Shown here: one piece after another, positions 37,019 through 46,689 of the stretch | How positions within the stretch are numbered: the first letter of the stretch is position 1 | Layout of the letters: every line of letters starts with the position of its first letter | Notes under the pieces: generated by a model | Database searches by the model: none | What the model saw: only the letters and a program-made list of their open reading frames with translations | Told to the model about the DNA's origin: nothing | Made by a program: the position numbers and the translations under genes | Source of the DNA: Aquisphaera giovannonii | GTDB taxonomy: Bacteria > Planctomycetota > Planctomycetia > Isosphaerales > Isosphaeraceae | DNA length: 64,000 nucleotides | Assembly: GCF_008087625.1 (NCBI RefSeq) | Contig: NZ_CP042997.1 | Span: forward strand, 310,001-374,000 | Reading direction: 5' to 3'

Positions 37019-38245
37019 ATGGCACGCCGCCCGACCAGGTCCGCCGCCCGCACCCGCCCGTCGCCGCCCAGCCCAACGGCCCCGAGCCCCGCCCGGGCCC
37101 GCCCGCGGCCCGGCAGTCGCCCGTGGTGGCGGTCCCGGCGGGCGGCCCTCGGCGGGGCCGCCCTCGCCGCGGCCGCGGTCGCCCTCGCGGCGATGCTCCT
37201 GGCCCCGGCCGGCCCGAGGCGGCAGCGGGCCCGCGCGGAGGACCTGGCGAGGGCCCACGACTGGAAGGGGGCCCGCGAGGCCTGGCGGCGGATCAACGCC
37301 TCCCCGGGGGCCGACGCCGCCAGCCTCCTGGGCGAGGCGAAGGCCTGCCTGGCCCAGGGCCTGGCCGGCCAGGCCGAGGGCCTCCTCCTCCGCGCCGCCG
37401 ACGCCGACCCCTCGGCCCCCGAGCCCTGGCTCCTGCTCCTGGAGATCCTCCGCGTCGAGGACCGGCCCGGCGAGGCCCTCCGGCTCGGCCGCCGGGCCCT
37501 CGACGGCCTGGACCCCGCCGGCCGCCGCGACCTCCTCCGCGAGCTCACCTTCGCCGCCCTCACCGACGTCCCCGACGACAACGCGCGCACCTACCTCCGG
37601 CGCTGGATCGACGCGGACCCCTTCGACATGGACGCCCGCATCGCCCTGGTCCGCCGGATCGCCGCCGACCCCCGCGGCGACGACCCCGACCGCGACTCCC
37701 GCCTCGCCGAGCTCGAGCGCCTCGCCGCCGCCCACCCCGACCACCTCCCCGCCCGCGAGGCCCTCATCACCGCCCTGGCCGACGCCGGCGAGGCCGACCG
37801 CGGCCGCGTCCTCCTGGAGGCCTGGCCCGCCGGCCGCCGCGACGCCCGCTACTGGGGCGCCCTCGGCCGCTGGGAGCTCGACATCGAGCGGCGGCCCGAC
37901 CGCGCCGCCGAGGCCCTCGCCCGCGCCGTCGCCGAGGCCCCCCAGGACTGGCGGATCCACTACCGGCTCGCCCGCGCCTACCAGGCCCTCCGCCGCCCCG
38001 ACGACGCCCGCCGCGAGGCGGAGTCCGTCCGACGCATCCGAGAGCTCCTCGACCCCCTGACCCTCGGGCCCCAGCTCGAGGCCGCCTTCGCCCGCCCCGG
38101 CGACCCCGCCTCCGCCCTCGCCCTGGCCTCCCTCTGCGACCGGGCCGGCCTGGCCCACCTGGCCGACGCCTGGCGGGCCCTCCCCCCGGACCCCGCCGCC
38201 GCCCGGGATCCGCTGCCCCCCCGCAGCGGCCTCGGGGCCCATTAG
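37019..38245 (+). CDS. TPR-like repeat protein, membrane-anchored
   Basis: 408 residues. A basic, Pro-rich N-terminus and one membrane helix (ALGGAALAAAAVALAAMLLA, about 45-64) precede helical repeats of the tetratricopeptide type. Examples are ARAHDWKGAREAWRRI, AEGLLLRAADADPSAPEPWL, AAEALARAVAEAPQDWRIHY and ARAYQALRRPDDARREAE. The protein probably scaffolds partner proteins outside the cytoplasm. It is divergent from the CcsA gene; the 260-bp gap holds no clear element. GC content is extreme even for this window, so neighbouring frames are also open. No specific partner can be named. Confidence 0.85.
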   Translation: MARRPTRSAARTRPSPPSPTAPSPARARPRPGSRPWWRSRRAALGGAALAAAAVALAAMLLAPAGPRRQRARAEDLARAHDWKGAREAWRRINASPGADAASLLGEAKACLAQGLAGQAEGLLLRAADADPSAPEPWLLLLEILRVEDRPGEALRLGRRALDGLDPAGRRDLLRELTFAALTDVPDDNARTYLRRWIDADPFDMDARIALVRRIAADPRGDDPDRDSRLAELERLAAAHPDHLPAREALITALADAGEADRGRVLLEAWPAGRRDARYWGALGRWELDIERRPDRAAEALARAVAEAPQDWRIHYRLARAYQALRRPDDARREAESVRRIRELLDPLTLGPQLEAAFARPGDPASALALASLCDRAGLAHLADAWRALPPDPAAARDPLPPRSGLGAH

Positions 38246-38513
38246 GACGCATGCCGGCCGCGGGGGCGGCGGGCGAGACTGGCGGGGCCCGGCATCCGCC
38301 GGCGACCGGGCGGGACGGGGCCGCCCGCCCTCATCCTCGCGACCTCACGCCGCCGTCCTCCCCCGCGAGGCCCGCCGCTCGAGTTGACCCCCGGCAACGC
38401 GAGCGGCCGCAGGGAAACACCGCGTCGAATCTCCCGCCGCGGCGGGTCACCTCCGGCCGCGAATCTGCATAGAAAGTCATGAGGAGCATGTCTTTCTTCG
38501 AGGGAATCCGACG

Positions 38514-39587
38514 ATGATGATCGAGGCCCACGCCTCCGCGCGTCCCGACGCGGACATGGACCTGAAGACCCGGCACAGGCCGGCCGCGGGCCCGGTCCCG
38601 CGCCGGGGCCCGTACGCGGAGCCGGAGCGGATGATGGACGACCTGGACCCCGTCGACCTGCCTCGCAAGGTCCTCCTCATCGAGCCCTGCCGCGACGAGC
38701 AGGCGTGGCTCAGGAACGAGCTGGCCGGCGGCCAGATGGAGGTCTACACGGCGGCCGACCTGATCACGGCGAGGCGGGCCGTCTCGCTGTTCCGGCCCAA
38801 CCTGATCCTCGCCCAGCTCCGCCTCCCCACGCACGGCGGGCTCGAGCTGGTCCGCCTGCTGAAGGGGGACGCCGAGACCCGGCCGATCCCCGTGATCCTC
38901 TACGCCGACCTCGCCACCGCCGACGAGCGGGTCCTCGCCCTGGACCTCGGCGCGGCCGACGTCGTCACCAGGCCCTTCGCCGCCGCCGAGCTCATCGCCA
39001 GGGTCCGCGCGGCGATCCGCGCCCGGCACCTCGTGGAGATCCTGGAGGCGAGGGCCCACATCGACGCCCTCACCGGCCTGGCCAACCGCGGCCTGCTGGA
39101 GGACCGCCTCCCCCGCGAGTGGGAGGGATGCCGCCGCCGCGGCCAGCCCCTGTCGATTCTGATGGCCGACCTCGACCACTTCAAGTCCATCAACGACACA
39201 TACGGCCACGCCGCCGGCGACGAGGTCCTCCGCCGGGCCGCCGCCGCCATGGCCCACTCCGTCCGCGTCAGCGACCTGGTCGCCCGCTACGGCGGCGAGG
39301 AGTTCGTGGTCGTCGCCCCCGACTGCGGCCCCGAGACGGCCATCGACCTCGCCGAGCGCTTCCGCCTGGCCGTCGCCGCCCTCCGGATCGTCGAGCACGG
39401 CGTCCCCATCCCCGTCACCGCCTCCGTCGGCGTCGCCAGCGTCGTCGCCGACGACCTCGACGACGCCACCCCCGCGGCGCTCCTGAAGCGGGCCGACGAC
39501 GCCCTCTACCACGCCAAGCAGTCCGGTCGCAACGCGACCTACACCAACCACCCCACCCGCGGCATGCTCCTCGCCCCGGCCACCTGA
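38514..39587 (+). CDS. Diguanylate cyclase with degenerate receiver domain
   Basis: 357 residues: a short basic leader, a receiver-like domain (about 51-170) and a GGDEF domain (about 180-345). The cyclase is intact: IDALTGLANRGLLEDRL, MADLDHFKSINDTYGH, GGEEF (about 259). A product-inhibition site RVSD lies exactly five residues before GGEEF. The receiver is not: the phospho-acceptor Asp position reads LILAQLRLP, the acidic pocket VLLIEPCRDE lacks the paired Asp, and the conserved Lys reads Arg (VTRPF). Control is therefore phosphorylation-independent or through partner binding. It makes cyclic di-GMP. GAGGG precedes the ATG; the second ATG (38517) is equally possible. Confidence 0.93.
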   Translation: MMIEAHASARPDADMDLKTRHRPAAGPVPRRGPYAEPERMMDDLDPVDLPRKVLLIEPCRDEQAWLRNELAGGQMEVYTAADLITARRAVSLFRPNLILAQLRLPTHGGLELVRLLKGDAETRPIPVILYADLATADERVLALDLGAADVVTRPFAAAELIARVRAAIRARHLVEILEARAHIDALTGLANRGLLEDRLPREWEGCRRRGQPLSILMADLDHFKSINDTYGHAAGDEVLRRAAAAMAHSVRVSDLVARYGGEEFVVVAPDCGPETAIDLAERFRLAVAALRIVEHGVPIPVTASVGVASVVADDLDDATPAALLKRADDALYHAKQSGRNATYTNHPTRGMLLAPAT

Positions 39588-39633
39588 ACGGCCACGGACA
39601 TCGACCGAAGGGGACGGGGGGACGGGGGGATTT

Positions 39634-39828
39634 CAACCGCGGAAAACACGGAAAAGCACGGAAGGGGGATGAGGGCGGACCGTCGGAGATGGTCCGCCCC
39701 GGGGGGCACGCGGTTAAATGTAGTTGTGTTCCATTGTAAGAATGCTCGCCCGTTCATTCGGGCGAGCCGCTCGAGTCCCCGGGCCTGCCCTCATCCCCCT
39801 TCCGTGCTTTTCCGTGTTTTCCGTGGTT
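39634..39828. mobile_element. Palindromic element with 42-bp inverted repeats and two hairpins
   Basis: The arms 39634-39675 and 39787-39828 are reverse complements with a single mismatch; the core is the motif ACGGAAAACACGGAAAAGC. Between them lie two perfect hairpins: GGGCGGACC/GGTCCGCCC (39673-39699) and GCTCGCCCG/CGGGCGAGC (39744-39767). A short direct repeat, GGTTAAATGTA (39712 and 39826), also occurs. It contains no coding sequence. It sits between the convergent ends of the diguanylate cyclase and UDP-glucose dehydrogenase genes. Relatives occur at 58679 and 63205. Confidence 0.8.
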
Positions 39829-39864
39829 AAATGTATTTGTATTGAATTTTATATGATCCGTGGA

Positions 39865-41178
<1,314 letters not shown>

Positions 41179-42083
41179 GGTGTATCTGACTCCTTGGCCG
41201 GGCTCGCCCCGCGATGCCCAACCTCAATCTCGGCCTCGCGCCCGATCCGTCCACCCGGCCCCGAATCCCCGCTCCTCGGCGGGCCGCGGCCACGGCTCGG
41301 CCTGCGTCGCGTCGCCCCTCGCCCGATCTTTCCTTCAGGCCCGCATTATGCGTAAACCCGTCTCAGCCCGACAAGTCAAACCGGCCGCCTGATGCCCCGC
41401 CGCCTCGCGACCCGTCATCCCCCCCGACCCTCCTCACATCGCACCCATCCGCCCGCCCGTCGCCCCATACCCGGCGGCTCCGTGGGTTCGCTCGCGCGCG
41501 GTGTGGGAGGCGTGGGTTTGCCGTAAGGTGTAATCATTGAGGACTTTATGATCGGAATCAATTTGCTTCACCGGGGCCGATCCTCCCGCCGATCTGCGGT
41601 CCATCGCCGGCCCGGGCGGCACCTGCCCCCGCCTGCGAACGCTCGATCGCCAGCCCGGGGCCCTGCATCGGCCCTCTCCGCGCCCGCCATAACCAGGACG
41701 CCCGCCGCCGACCCCCGAGGCCGATCGCATCGTCCCGCCGGCACATCGTCGCGGCCCCCCGTTGAAACACATTGGAGCATGCATGTGGCGTTCGGCTCGA
41801 TGATGGGCCCCGGCCGACGCGGCCCCTCCCGGAGATCCGCCCGTCGCGTCGCGGGCGGCGCGTGCCGCCCTCGCGCGGAGTCTCGTACTTCCACCCCGGG
41901 ATGATCCTCGCCCCGGCCCGCCCGGTTTCACGCCCTCGGGATTTCCTCCGGGTTGGCGACCGGTCGCCGCGAGCGGTTCGGATCAACCCGGTGGACGGGG
42001 TCGGTCCGGGGGGCTACAATCCCGCCCCCGGCCCGGGGATGGTCCCGGGGCGGCGAGGCGGCCTGGGATTCGGGGGCGGGCGC
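41179..42083. other. 905-bp divergent intergenic region
   Basis: Holds the upstream regions of UDP-glucose dehydrogenase (leftward) and the glycosyltransferase (rightward). An AT-rich island at 41522-41575 contains TTGAGG, TTATGAT and, on the other strand, TTGATT; it may be a promoter in either direction but no pair is convincing. Open frames across it translate to Arg/Gly-rich low-complexity sequence. No RNA gene is seen. Confidence 0.45.
41992..42020 (+). promoter_or_regulatory. Possible promoter of the glycosyltransferase gene
   Basis: TGGACG (41992) and TACAAT (42015), separated by 17 bp, in an otherwise GC-rich stretch. The distance to the ATG at 42039 or the GTG at 42084 is reasonable. 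Confidence 0.35.
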
Positions 42084-43415
42084 GTGATCCATGTCGGCAT
42101 CGTCTGCCCGAACTCGCCGGGGCACGTCAACCCGATGATCGCGCTGGCCGACGCGGTCCGCGCCCGGGGCCGACGCGTCACCTTCTTCCTGATGGGAGAG
42201 CCGCCCGCGCCGGTCGCGGCCGCCGGCTTCGAGGCCGTCTCGCTGGGCGGCACCGTCTTCCCGGCGGAAGAGTACCGGGCCGCGTTCCTGCGCCTCGGCT
42301 CGCTCCAGGGCCGCGCGGCGCTCGACTACACGATCGCCCTCTTCCGCCGCTCGGCCGAGGCCGCACTGGCGGTCGGCCCGGGCGTCGTCCGCGAGGCCGG
42401 GGTCACCCACCTGCTCGTCGACCAGGCCTCGACGACCGGCGGCACCGTGGCCGACCAGCTCGGGCTGCCGTTCGCGACCGTCTGCAACGCCCTGATCCTG
42501 CACCCGGACCCGGACGCCCCTCCGTACTTCACGCCCTGGGTACCCGGCAAGTCCGGGTGGACGCGGCTGCGGAACCGGATCGCCTGGGCGGGGCTGGGGC
42601 GGAAGACCCGGCCGATCCTGGACCTGATCCGCGAGCACCGCCGGCGCCACGGGTTGACTGTCCCGCGCCGGCTGGCCGACACCTGGTCGACGCGCCTCCA
42701 GATCAGCCAGCAGCCGGCGGCCTTCGAGTTCCCCCGCTCGGCCTTGCCGGCCTCGTTCCGGTTCGCCGGCCCGCTCCGGCTCCCCGGCGGCTACCCGCGG
42801 GTGGACTTCCCCTGGGACCGGCTGGACGGCCGCCCCCTGATCTACGCCTCGCTGGGCACGCTCCAGAATCGGGTCGCGTCCGCCTTCCGGACGATCGCCG
42901 AGGCCTGCGACGGGCTCGAGGCCCAGCTCGTGATCTCGACCGGCCACGGCGTCGCGCCGGAAGCCCTGGGCGACCTCCCGGGCCGGCCCGTCGTCGTCCC
43001 CTACGCGCCCCAGCTCGAGCTGCTGTCCCGCGCCGCCCTGGCCGTCACCCACGCCGGCCTGAACACGGCCCTGGACGCCCTGAGCCTGGGCGTGCCCATG
43101 GTCGCCACGCCGGTCACCAACGAGCAGCCCGGCATCGCCGCCCGGATCGCCTGGACGGGCTCCGGCGAGGCCCTCCCCTCCCTCGACCGCCTCACCCCCG
43201 CGGCCATTCGCCCGGCGATCCTCCGCGTCCTCCGCGACCCCTCCTACCGCCACGCCGCCGCCCGCATCCGCACCTCCATCCTCGCCGCCGGCGGCGCCTC
43301 GCGGGCCGCCGAGTGGATCGACGCCGAGCTGATCGGGACCCCGCGCCTCCCGGAGGTCGTCGAGCCGCAATATCAGGACGTCGCCCGGCCGGCGTCGGCG
43401 CCATCCGATCGATGA
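42084..43415 (+). CDS. GT1-family glycosyltransferase (MGT/CrtX-like)
   Basis: 443-residue enzyme that probably transfers a sugar from a nucleotide donor to a small or lipid-like acceptor. The N-terminal half starts at VIHVGIVCPNSPGHVNPMIA. The donor-binding C-terminal half has LIYASLGTLQ, VVPYAPQLELLSRAALAVTH and the signature HAGLNTALDALSLGVPMVAT. The closest families are UDP-glycosyltransferases of the MGT and zeaxanthin glucosyltransferase (CrtX) type; carotenoid glycosylation is possible but unproven. The start is GTG 42084 at the fold's first strand; ATG 42039 would add 15 Gly/Arg-rich residues. Confidence 0.88.
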   Translation: MIHVGIVCPNSPGHVNPMIALADAVRARGRRVTFFLMGEPPAPVAAAGFEAVSLGGTVFPAEEYRAAFLRLGSLQGRAALDYTIALFRRSAEAALAVGPGVVREAGVTHLLVDQASTTGGTVADQLGLPFATVCNALILHPDPDAPPYFTPWVPGKSGWTRLRNRIAWAGLGRKTRPILDLIREHRRRHGLTVPRRLADTWSTRLQISQQPAAFEFPRSALPASFRFAGPLRLPGGYPRVDFPWDRLDGRPLIYASLGTLQNRVASAFRTIAEACDGLEAQLVISTGHGVAPEALGDLPGRPVVVPYAPQLELLSRAALAVTHAGLNTALDALSLGVPMVATPVTNEQPGIAARIAWTGSGEALPSLDRLTPAAIRPAILRVLRDPSYRHAAARIRTSILAAGGASRAAEWIDAELIGTPRLPEVVEPQYQDVARPASAPSDR

Positions 43416-43523
43416 CCCCGATGGACCCATGGACCCTGGTGGACCGGGCGAGGCTCGAATCGGCGTCGCGAGATCGCGTAGGATGCGACGGATGCAACCG
43501 CCCCGTAGCGGAGGAGACGCCCC

Positions 43524-43745
43524 ATGTCCACGATCACCCTCCGGGAGGCCCAGGCGACCTTGCCTGAGCTCGTCCGCCGCCTGGCCTCCGGCGAGGAGGT
43601 CATCATCACCGAGGGCGACCGGCCCGTCGCCAGGCTGGTGCCGGCCACCCCCTCCGTGGAGGCGCGGCCCGTCGCCCGGCTGGGGGCGCTACGCGGGACG
43701 GTCCTTTCCATGGAGCGTTTCGACGACCCAGCAGCGAGACGATGA
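43524..43745 (+). CDS. Type II antitoxin, Phd/YefM family, with altered C-terminus
   Basis: 73-residue antitoxin. The N-terminal DNA-binding fold is intact (MSTITLREAQATLPELVRRL, EEVIITEGDRPVARLVPATP). The C-terminal arm is not: a 71-bp partial tandem duplication (repeat arms 43690-43726 and 43761-43797) shifts the frame so that the protein ends SMERFDDPAARR. Reading the second copy in the old frame gives SMERFDDSLEEFREDTE, whose stop overlaps the toxin start as a GTGA, the expected original ending. The antitoxin may still bind DNA but is likely impaired in toxin binding. Confidence 0.8.
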   Translation: MSTITLREAQATLPELVRRLASGEEVIITEGDRPVARLVPATPSVEARPVARLGALRGTVLSMERFDDPAARR

Positions 43746-43797
43746 ACGAGTGCCGGCGGGTACGCGGGACGGTCCTTTCCATGGAGCGTTTCGACGA
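43690..43797. repeat. 37-bp direct repeat, 71-bp period, in an antitoxin gene
   Basis: TACGCGGGACGGTCCTTTCC and the following 17 bases occur identically at 43690-43726 and 43761-43797. The 71-bp period is not a multiple of three, so the duplication truncates the antitoxin. Confidence 0.9.
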
Positions 43798-43827
43798 TTC
43801 CCTGGAGGAGTTCCGGGAGGACACGGA

Positions 43828-44214
43828 GTGAGGCTCCTCCCCGACTCGCATGCGCTCATCCGGGCGGCCGATGATCCCGCAAGGCTCGGCGAGCAGGCAC
43901 GCGGCCTGATCGAAGAGCCGGCGCACGACCGGCTGATCATGCGGCCACCCTCTGGGAGATCGCCATCAAGGTGAGCCGTGGGAATCCGCCGCTCTCCCTG
44001 CCATACCGACGGTGGATGGACAGGGCGATCGCGGACCTGGCATTGGTCGTCCTGCCCCATCACGCTCGATCATGCCGAGCGCCAGGCGAGCCTCCCGCGG
44101 CATCATCGCGACCCTTTCGATCGCCTGCTCGTGGCCCAGGCGCACCTCGAAGGCGTCCCGATCGTGAGCGCCGATTCGTCCTTCGATGCCTGCGGCGTGA
44201 CGCGGCTCTGGTGA
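43828..44214 (+). pseudogene. PIN-domain (VapC-type) toxin with two frameshifts
   Basis: The family can be followed end to end over 129 codons, but only through two shifts. Frame 1 gives MRLLPDSHALIRAADDPARL and IEEPAHDRLI. After a lost base near 43939, the thread continues as ATLWEIAIKVSRG, PLSLPYRRWMDRAIADLALV. An extra C in the CCCC run at 44055-44058 restores frame 1 as PITLDHAERQASLPRHHRDP, FDRLLVAQAHLEG, VSADSSFDACGVTRLW. The unshifted frame stops at 43974. Catalytic Asp (PDSH), Glu (WEIA) and the DRLL Asp are all still readable, so the damage is recent, or could be an assembly error in homopolymers. Confidence 0.8.
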
Positions 44215-44296
44215 GGCGACCCCCGGGGTGTTGGAAAGAGGGCGATCGGCCGCGTGGATCATCCCTCGGGTTCTGTTGCGCGGCCGGGCCGCGATT

Positions 44297-44338
44297 CCTC
44301 TCCCTCGCCCGCTCGCGGGAGAGGGGCGGGGTGAGGGT
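44297..44338. repeat. CTCTCCC-type hairpin repeat
   Basis: CTCTCCC (44298-44304) and GGGAGAG (44317-44323) form the arms around CGCCCGCTCGC; the segment continues GGGGCGGGGTGAGGGTC. It belongs to the same dispersed family as 7088 and 23926-24100, and lies between the PIN toxin relic and the HTH antitoxin gene. Confidence 0.65.
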
Positions 44339-44406
44339 CCTCGATCGCCCCGAGCTTCGCGGGGGCCGCGTCGATCCAGGGCTCGCCCCGGCGGCGGCGG
44401 AGCATC

Positions 44407-44760
44407 ATGAGGAGAGGCGAGCCGAGGAAGAGAGACGACGCTCCGGTGAGCGTTGAGCCATCCGGCGGCAACGTCTTCGCCGACCTGGGCCTGAAGGACC
44501 CCGAGGAACTCCTGGCGAAGGCCCAGCTCGTGCAGCGGATCGCCGACATCCTCGACGAGCGGCAGCTCACCCAGGCCGCGGCGGCCGAGCTCCTGGACAT
44601 CGGCCAGCCCAAGGTCTCGGCCCTCCTCCGCGGCAAGCTCGCGGGCTTCTCCACCGATCGCCTCTTCCGGTTCCTCAACGCCCTGGGCCGCGACGTCGAG
44701 ATCGTCATACGCCCCGCCCGGGACGGCCGCGAGGCCGACACGCGGGTCGTCTCCGCCTGA
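44407..44760 (+). CDS. XRE/HigA-like helix-turn-helix antitoxin, partner missing
   Basis: 117-residue protein of the group that serves as antitoxin to RelE/HigB-like toxins. The core is fully conserved: NVFADLGLKDPEELLAKAQL, the HTH (LTQAAAAELLDIGQPKVSAL), LRGKLAGFSTDRLFRFLNAL and GRDVEIVIRPA. Such genes normally follow their toxin, but the 190 bp upstream contain a repeat and no toxin-like reading frame. The ATG at 44407 follows GGAG at four bases; a GTG at 44446 lies nearer to the conserved part and is an alternative. It likely acts only as a repressor here. Confidence 0.85.
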   Translation: MRRGEPRKRDDAPVSVEPSGGNVFADLGLKDPEELLAKAQLVQRIADILDERQLTQAAAAELLDIGQPKVSALLRGKLAGFSTDRLFRFLNALGRDVEIVIRPARDGREADTRVVSA

Positions 44761-44910
44761 CGCGAGCCATCCGGCTCGCCGGGTGATTCGCTCGCGGGGT
44801 CGCGGACGCCGGCCCCTGGCCGGGATGCTCCTGGACCGCGGGCCCGGGCCGCCCCGTCAAAGGTCGGTCCCCGCGGAAGGTGGTGGCCCCGATCGGTCCC
44901 TCAGGTCGGT

Positions 44911-45744
44911 TCAGCGCGGGGCCATCTCGAGCTCATCGTCGAGCTCCTTGCCGTGGGCCTGGATGTCGGCGATCAGGTCATCGACCTCGGAGGATGCGTA
45001 GAGCTGGACCGCTCCCTGGTGGAGGATGCGGCCGACCCGGTCCCTGGTGTCCCGGCGGCTGGAGGCGAAGTTCCCGACGACGACGAGTTGGAGGTCGCCC
45101 AGTCGGGGATCGGGCTCGCGATAGAGGGCTATCCCCTCGACGGCGTGGACGCTGGCGGTCCGTACGACTTGGGCCGGGTCATCGGAACGGAAGCTGACTG
45201 GCTGGATCAGGTTGAAGCGGCCGTTCTTGTATCCGAAGGGGACCTCGATCCGCTTCTGAAGTCCCGGGACCTCGAGCTCGATGTCCCGCCTGAGCTTACG
45301 CCCGAGCTGCGCCTGGCCCAGCTTCCGGGCCAGTTGCCGCCTGAAGCCGCCGGCGGAGTTGGGCCGCTTGCGGACCCCGACCACCTCCTCGAAGAGCTGA
45401 TCCAGGTCCCTCGCCGGATCTCCGACGGTGACCGGCCGCGGCGCGGTGATCTGGATGGCGTTGCCATGCCGACGCGCGAACGCCTCCAGGTCCTCCGGCT
45501 TCCGGAACTCGGCGCCCTCCCGCTCCAGGCGCTCCTGGACCGCCGCCTTGTACGAGTTGACCCGCGTCCAGTCGAAGGACTGCTTCCCGAAGAACTTCTG
45601 AATCCGGGAATTATCCGGCGAGACCCGCGCCTCCAGGAAGCTCGACTCCGGGCAAAAGAGGATCACGCCGACGTTCGCCGCCTCGAGCCGAGACAGGTCG
45701 GGACAGAACTGGATGATCGAGTAGTAGCCGGGTCTTGCGTTCAT
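44911..45744 (-). CDS. DUF3037 family protein
   Basis: 277-residue protein of the DUF3037 family, biochemical role unknown. The family start is clear (GYYSIIQFCPDLSRLEAANV, GVILFCPESSFLEARVS); the rest is mixed alpha/beta without catalytic motifs. DUF3037 genes often sit beside HipA-like kinase genes, and here the start is 31 bp after the HipA-like gene on the same strand. It is the last gene of the putative defence operon. A substrate or regulator of the kinase is a reasonable guess only. Confidence 0.85.
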   Translation of the reverse strand: MNARPGYYSIIQFCPDLSRLEAANVGVILFCPESSFLEARVSPDNSRIQKFFGKQSFDWTRVNSYKAAVQERLEREGAEFRKPEDLEAFARRHGNAIQITAPRPVTVGDPARDLDQLFEEVVGVRKRPNSAGGFRRQLARKLGQAQLGRKLRRDIELEVPGLQKRIEVPFGYKNGRFNLIQPVSFRSDDPAQVVRTASVHAVEGIALYREPDPRLGDLQLVVVGNFASSRRDTRDRVGRILHQGAVQLYASSEVDDLIADIQAHGKELDDELEMAPR

Positions 45745-45775
45745 GGTTGTCGCTCCGCCTCGTCCGTGAGACGCC

Positions 45776-46582
45776 TCAGCCTTCGTTGGGGCAGAGCTTA
45801 TCCATTATAGAGGCGCCCAGGAAGGCCGCTCTAGAGGTCAGGAACTGGGCCAGGGCGTCTCTCGTCGCTCGATCCACATCCCATTCTTGAGGAATGCCTT
45901 GCGTCAACGAGTCGGCGTCGCTTCGGCGGAACTCGCCGAGTCGGCGGGCGGCTTCGAGCCCGGCGGTCGAGTCCAGCCGCGGCCGGAATTCCGGGAACAG
46001 TCCGTAGATCCGTTCGTCCCGAATCGGGTCGATGTGGCCGATCCTGGGAGTGAGCGGCCTGCCGCACGTGAAGCAGTGCGAGTGGTCCATGGCCCGGACG
46101 AGGAATCGCCCGGCCGGGGCCTGTTCGCTGAGGAAGACATTCCTCCAGTTGATCCGCGAACCTCCCGGGGCGTATCGGTCGCAGTTCAAAATCCAGGTGT
46201 CGAGGATCACGAGCCGGGTGAGATCCTCGGGGTTGATGAGCTGGTCGAGCTGCCGATCGGAACCGCCCCAGCCGTCTCCCGCATCCTCCCTGGTGAGGAA
46301 TGCCGGCCCTGGCGTGACGGGCTCTCCGCCGAGGAATCTCAGCCCGTACTCGGCCTTCACCTCGATCACGGCGAAATCGAAGGTCGGCAGGCCCAGCCAC
46401 CTCGCCAGTTGCGTCCCGAGGAGGTCACAGGCGAGGACATGCGGGCCCTCCGGGTTCCCCATCGCTTTCAGGTACGCCTTCGCCCGATCCGTGACCACCT
46501 TGATGGGCCGGGTCCCCGTCCCGAGGCCAATTTCCTGGCGGAGGATGCGCGTCGGTTGCCAGGGATCTCGGGAGCGGCTCAT
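45776..46582 (-). CDS. HipA-like kinase
   Basis: 268-residue protein related to the kinase domain of HipA. A nucleotide-binding part (RPIKVVTDRAKAYLKAMGN), a conserved middle (LARWLGLPTFDFAVIEV), a catalytic-loop segment (LDTWILNCDRYAPGG, then NWRNVFL) and a metal-binding Asp (VRAMDHSHCF) can be aligned with that fold. It is shorter than canonical HipA and lacks the N-terminal HipB-binding subdomain, and no HipB-like gene is adjacent. The ATG at 46582 follows GAGGG. It lies between the DUF499 ATPase (107 bp) and DUF3037 (31 bp), which suggests a kinase arm of the defence operon. Confidence 0.82.
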   Translation of the reverse strand: MSRSRDPWQPTRILRQEIGLGTGTRPIKVVTDRAKAYLKAMGNPEGPHVLACDLLGTQLARWLGLPTFDFAVIEVKAEYGLRFLGGEPVTPGPAFLTREDAGDGWGGSDRQLDQLINPEDLTRLVILDTWILNCDRYAPGGSRINWRNVFLSEQAPAGRFLVRAMDHSHCFTCGRPLTPRIGHIDPIRDERIYGLFPEFRPRLDSTAGLEAARRLGEFRRSDADSLTQGIPQEWDVDRATRDALAQFLTSRAAFLGASIMDKLCPNEG

Positions 46583-46689
46583 CGATCCATCCCTCAGAAA
46601 CACTTCGCTGGACGAGGGGCCGGCGCGAGCCACTCTCGGTCATCCCGACGTGCTCTCCGCGAGTCTGGCTTCCTCGTCGGACGGCGGTG

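Noticed and set aside
44214-44406. A RelE/HigB-like toxin upstream of the HTH antitoxin
   Set aside because: No frame in these 190 bases shows toxin motifs; the space is mostly a hairpin repeat.
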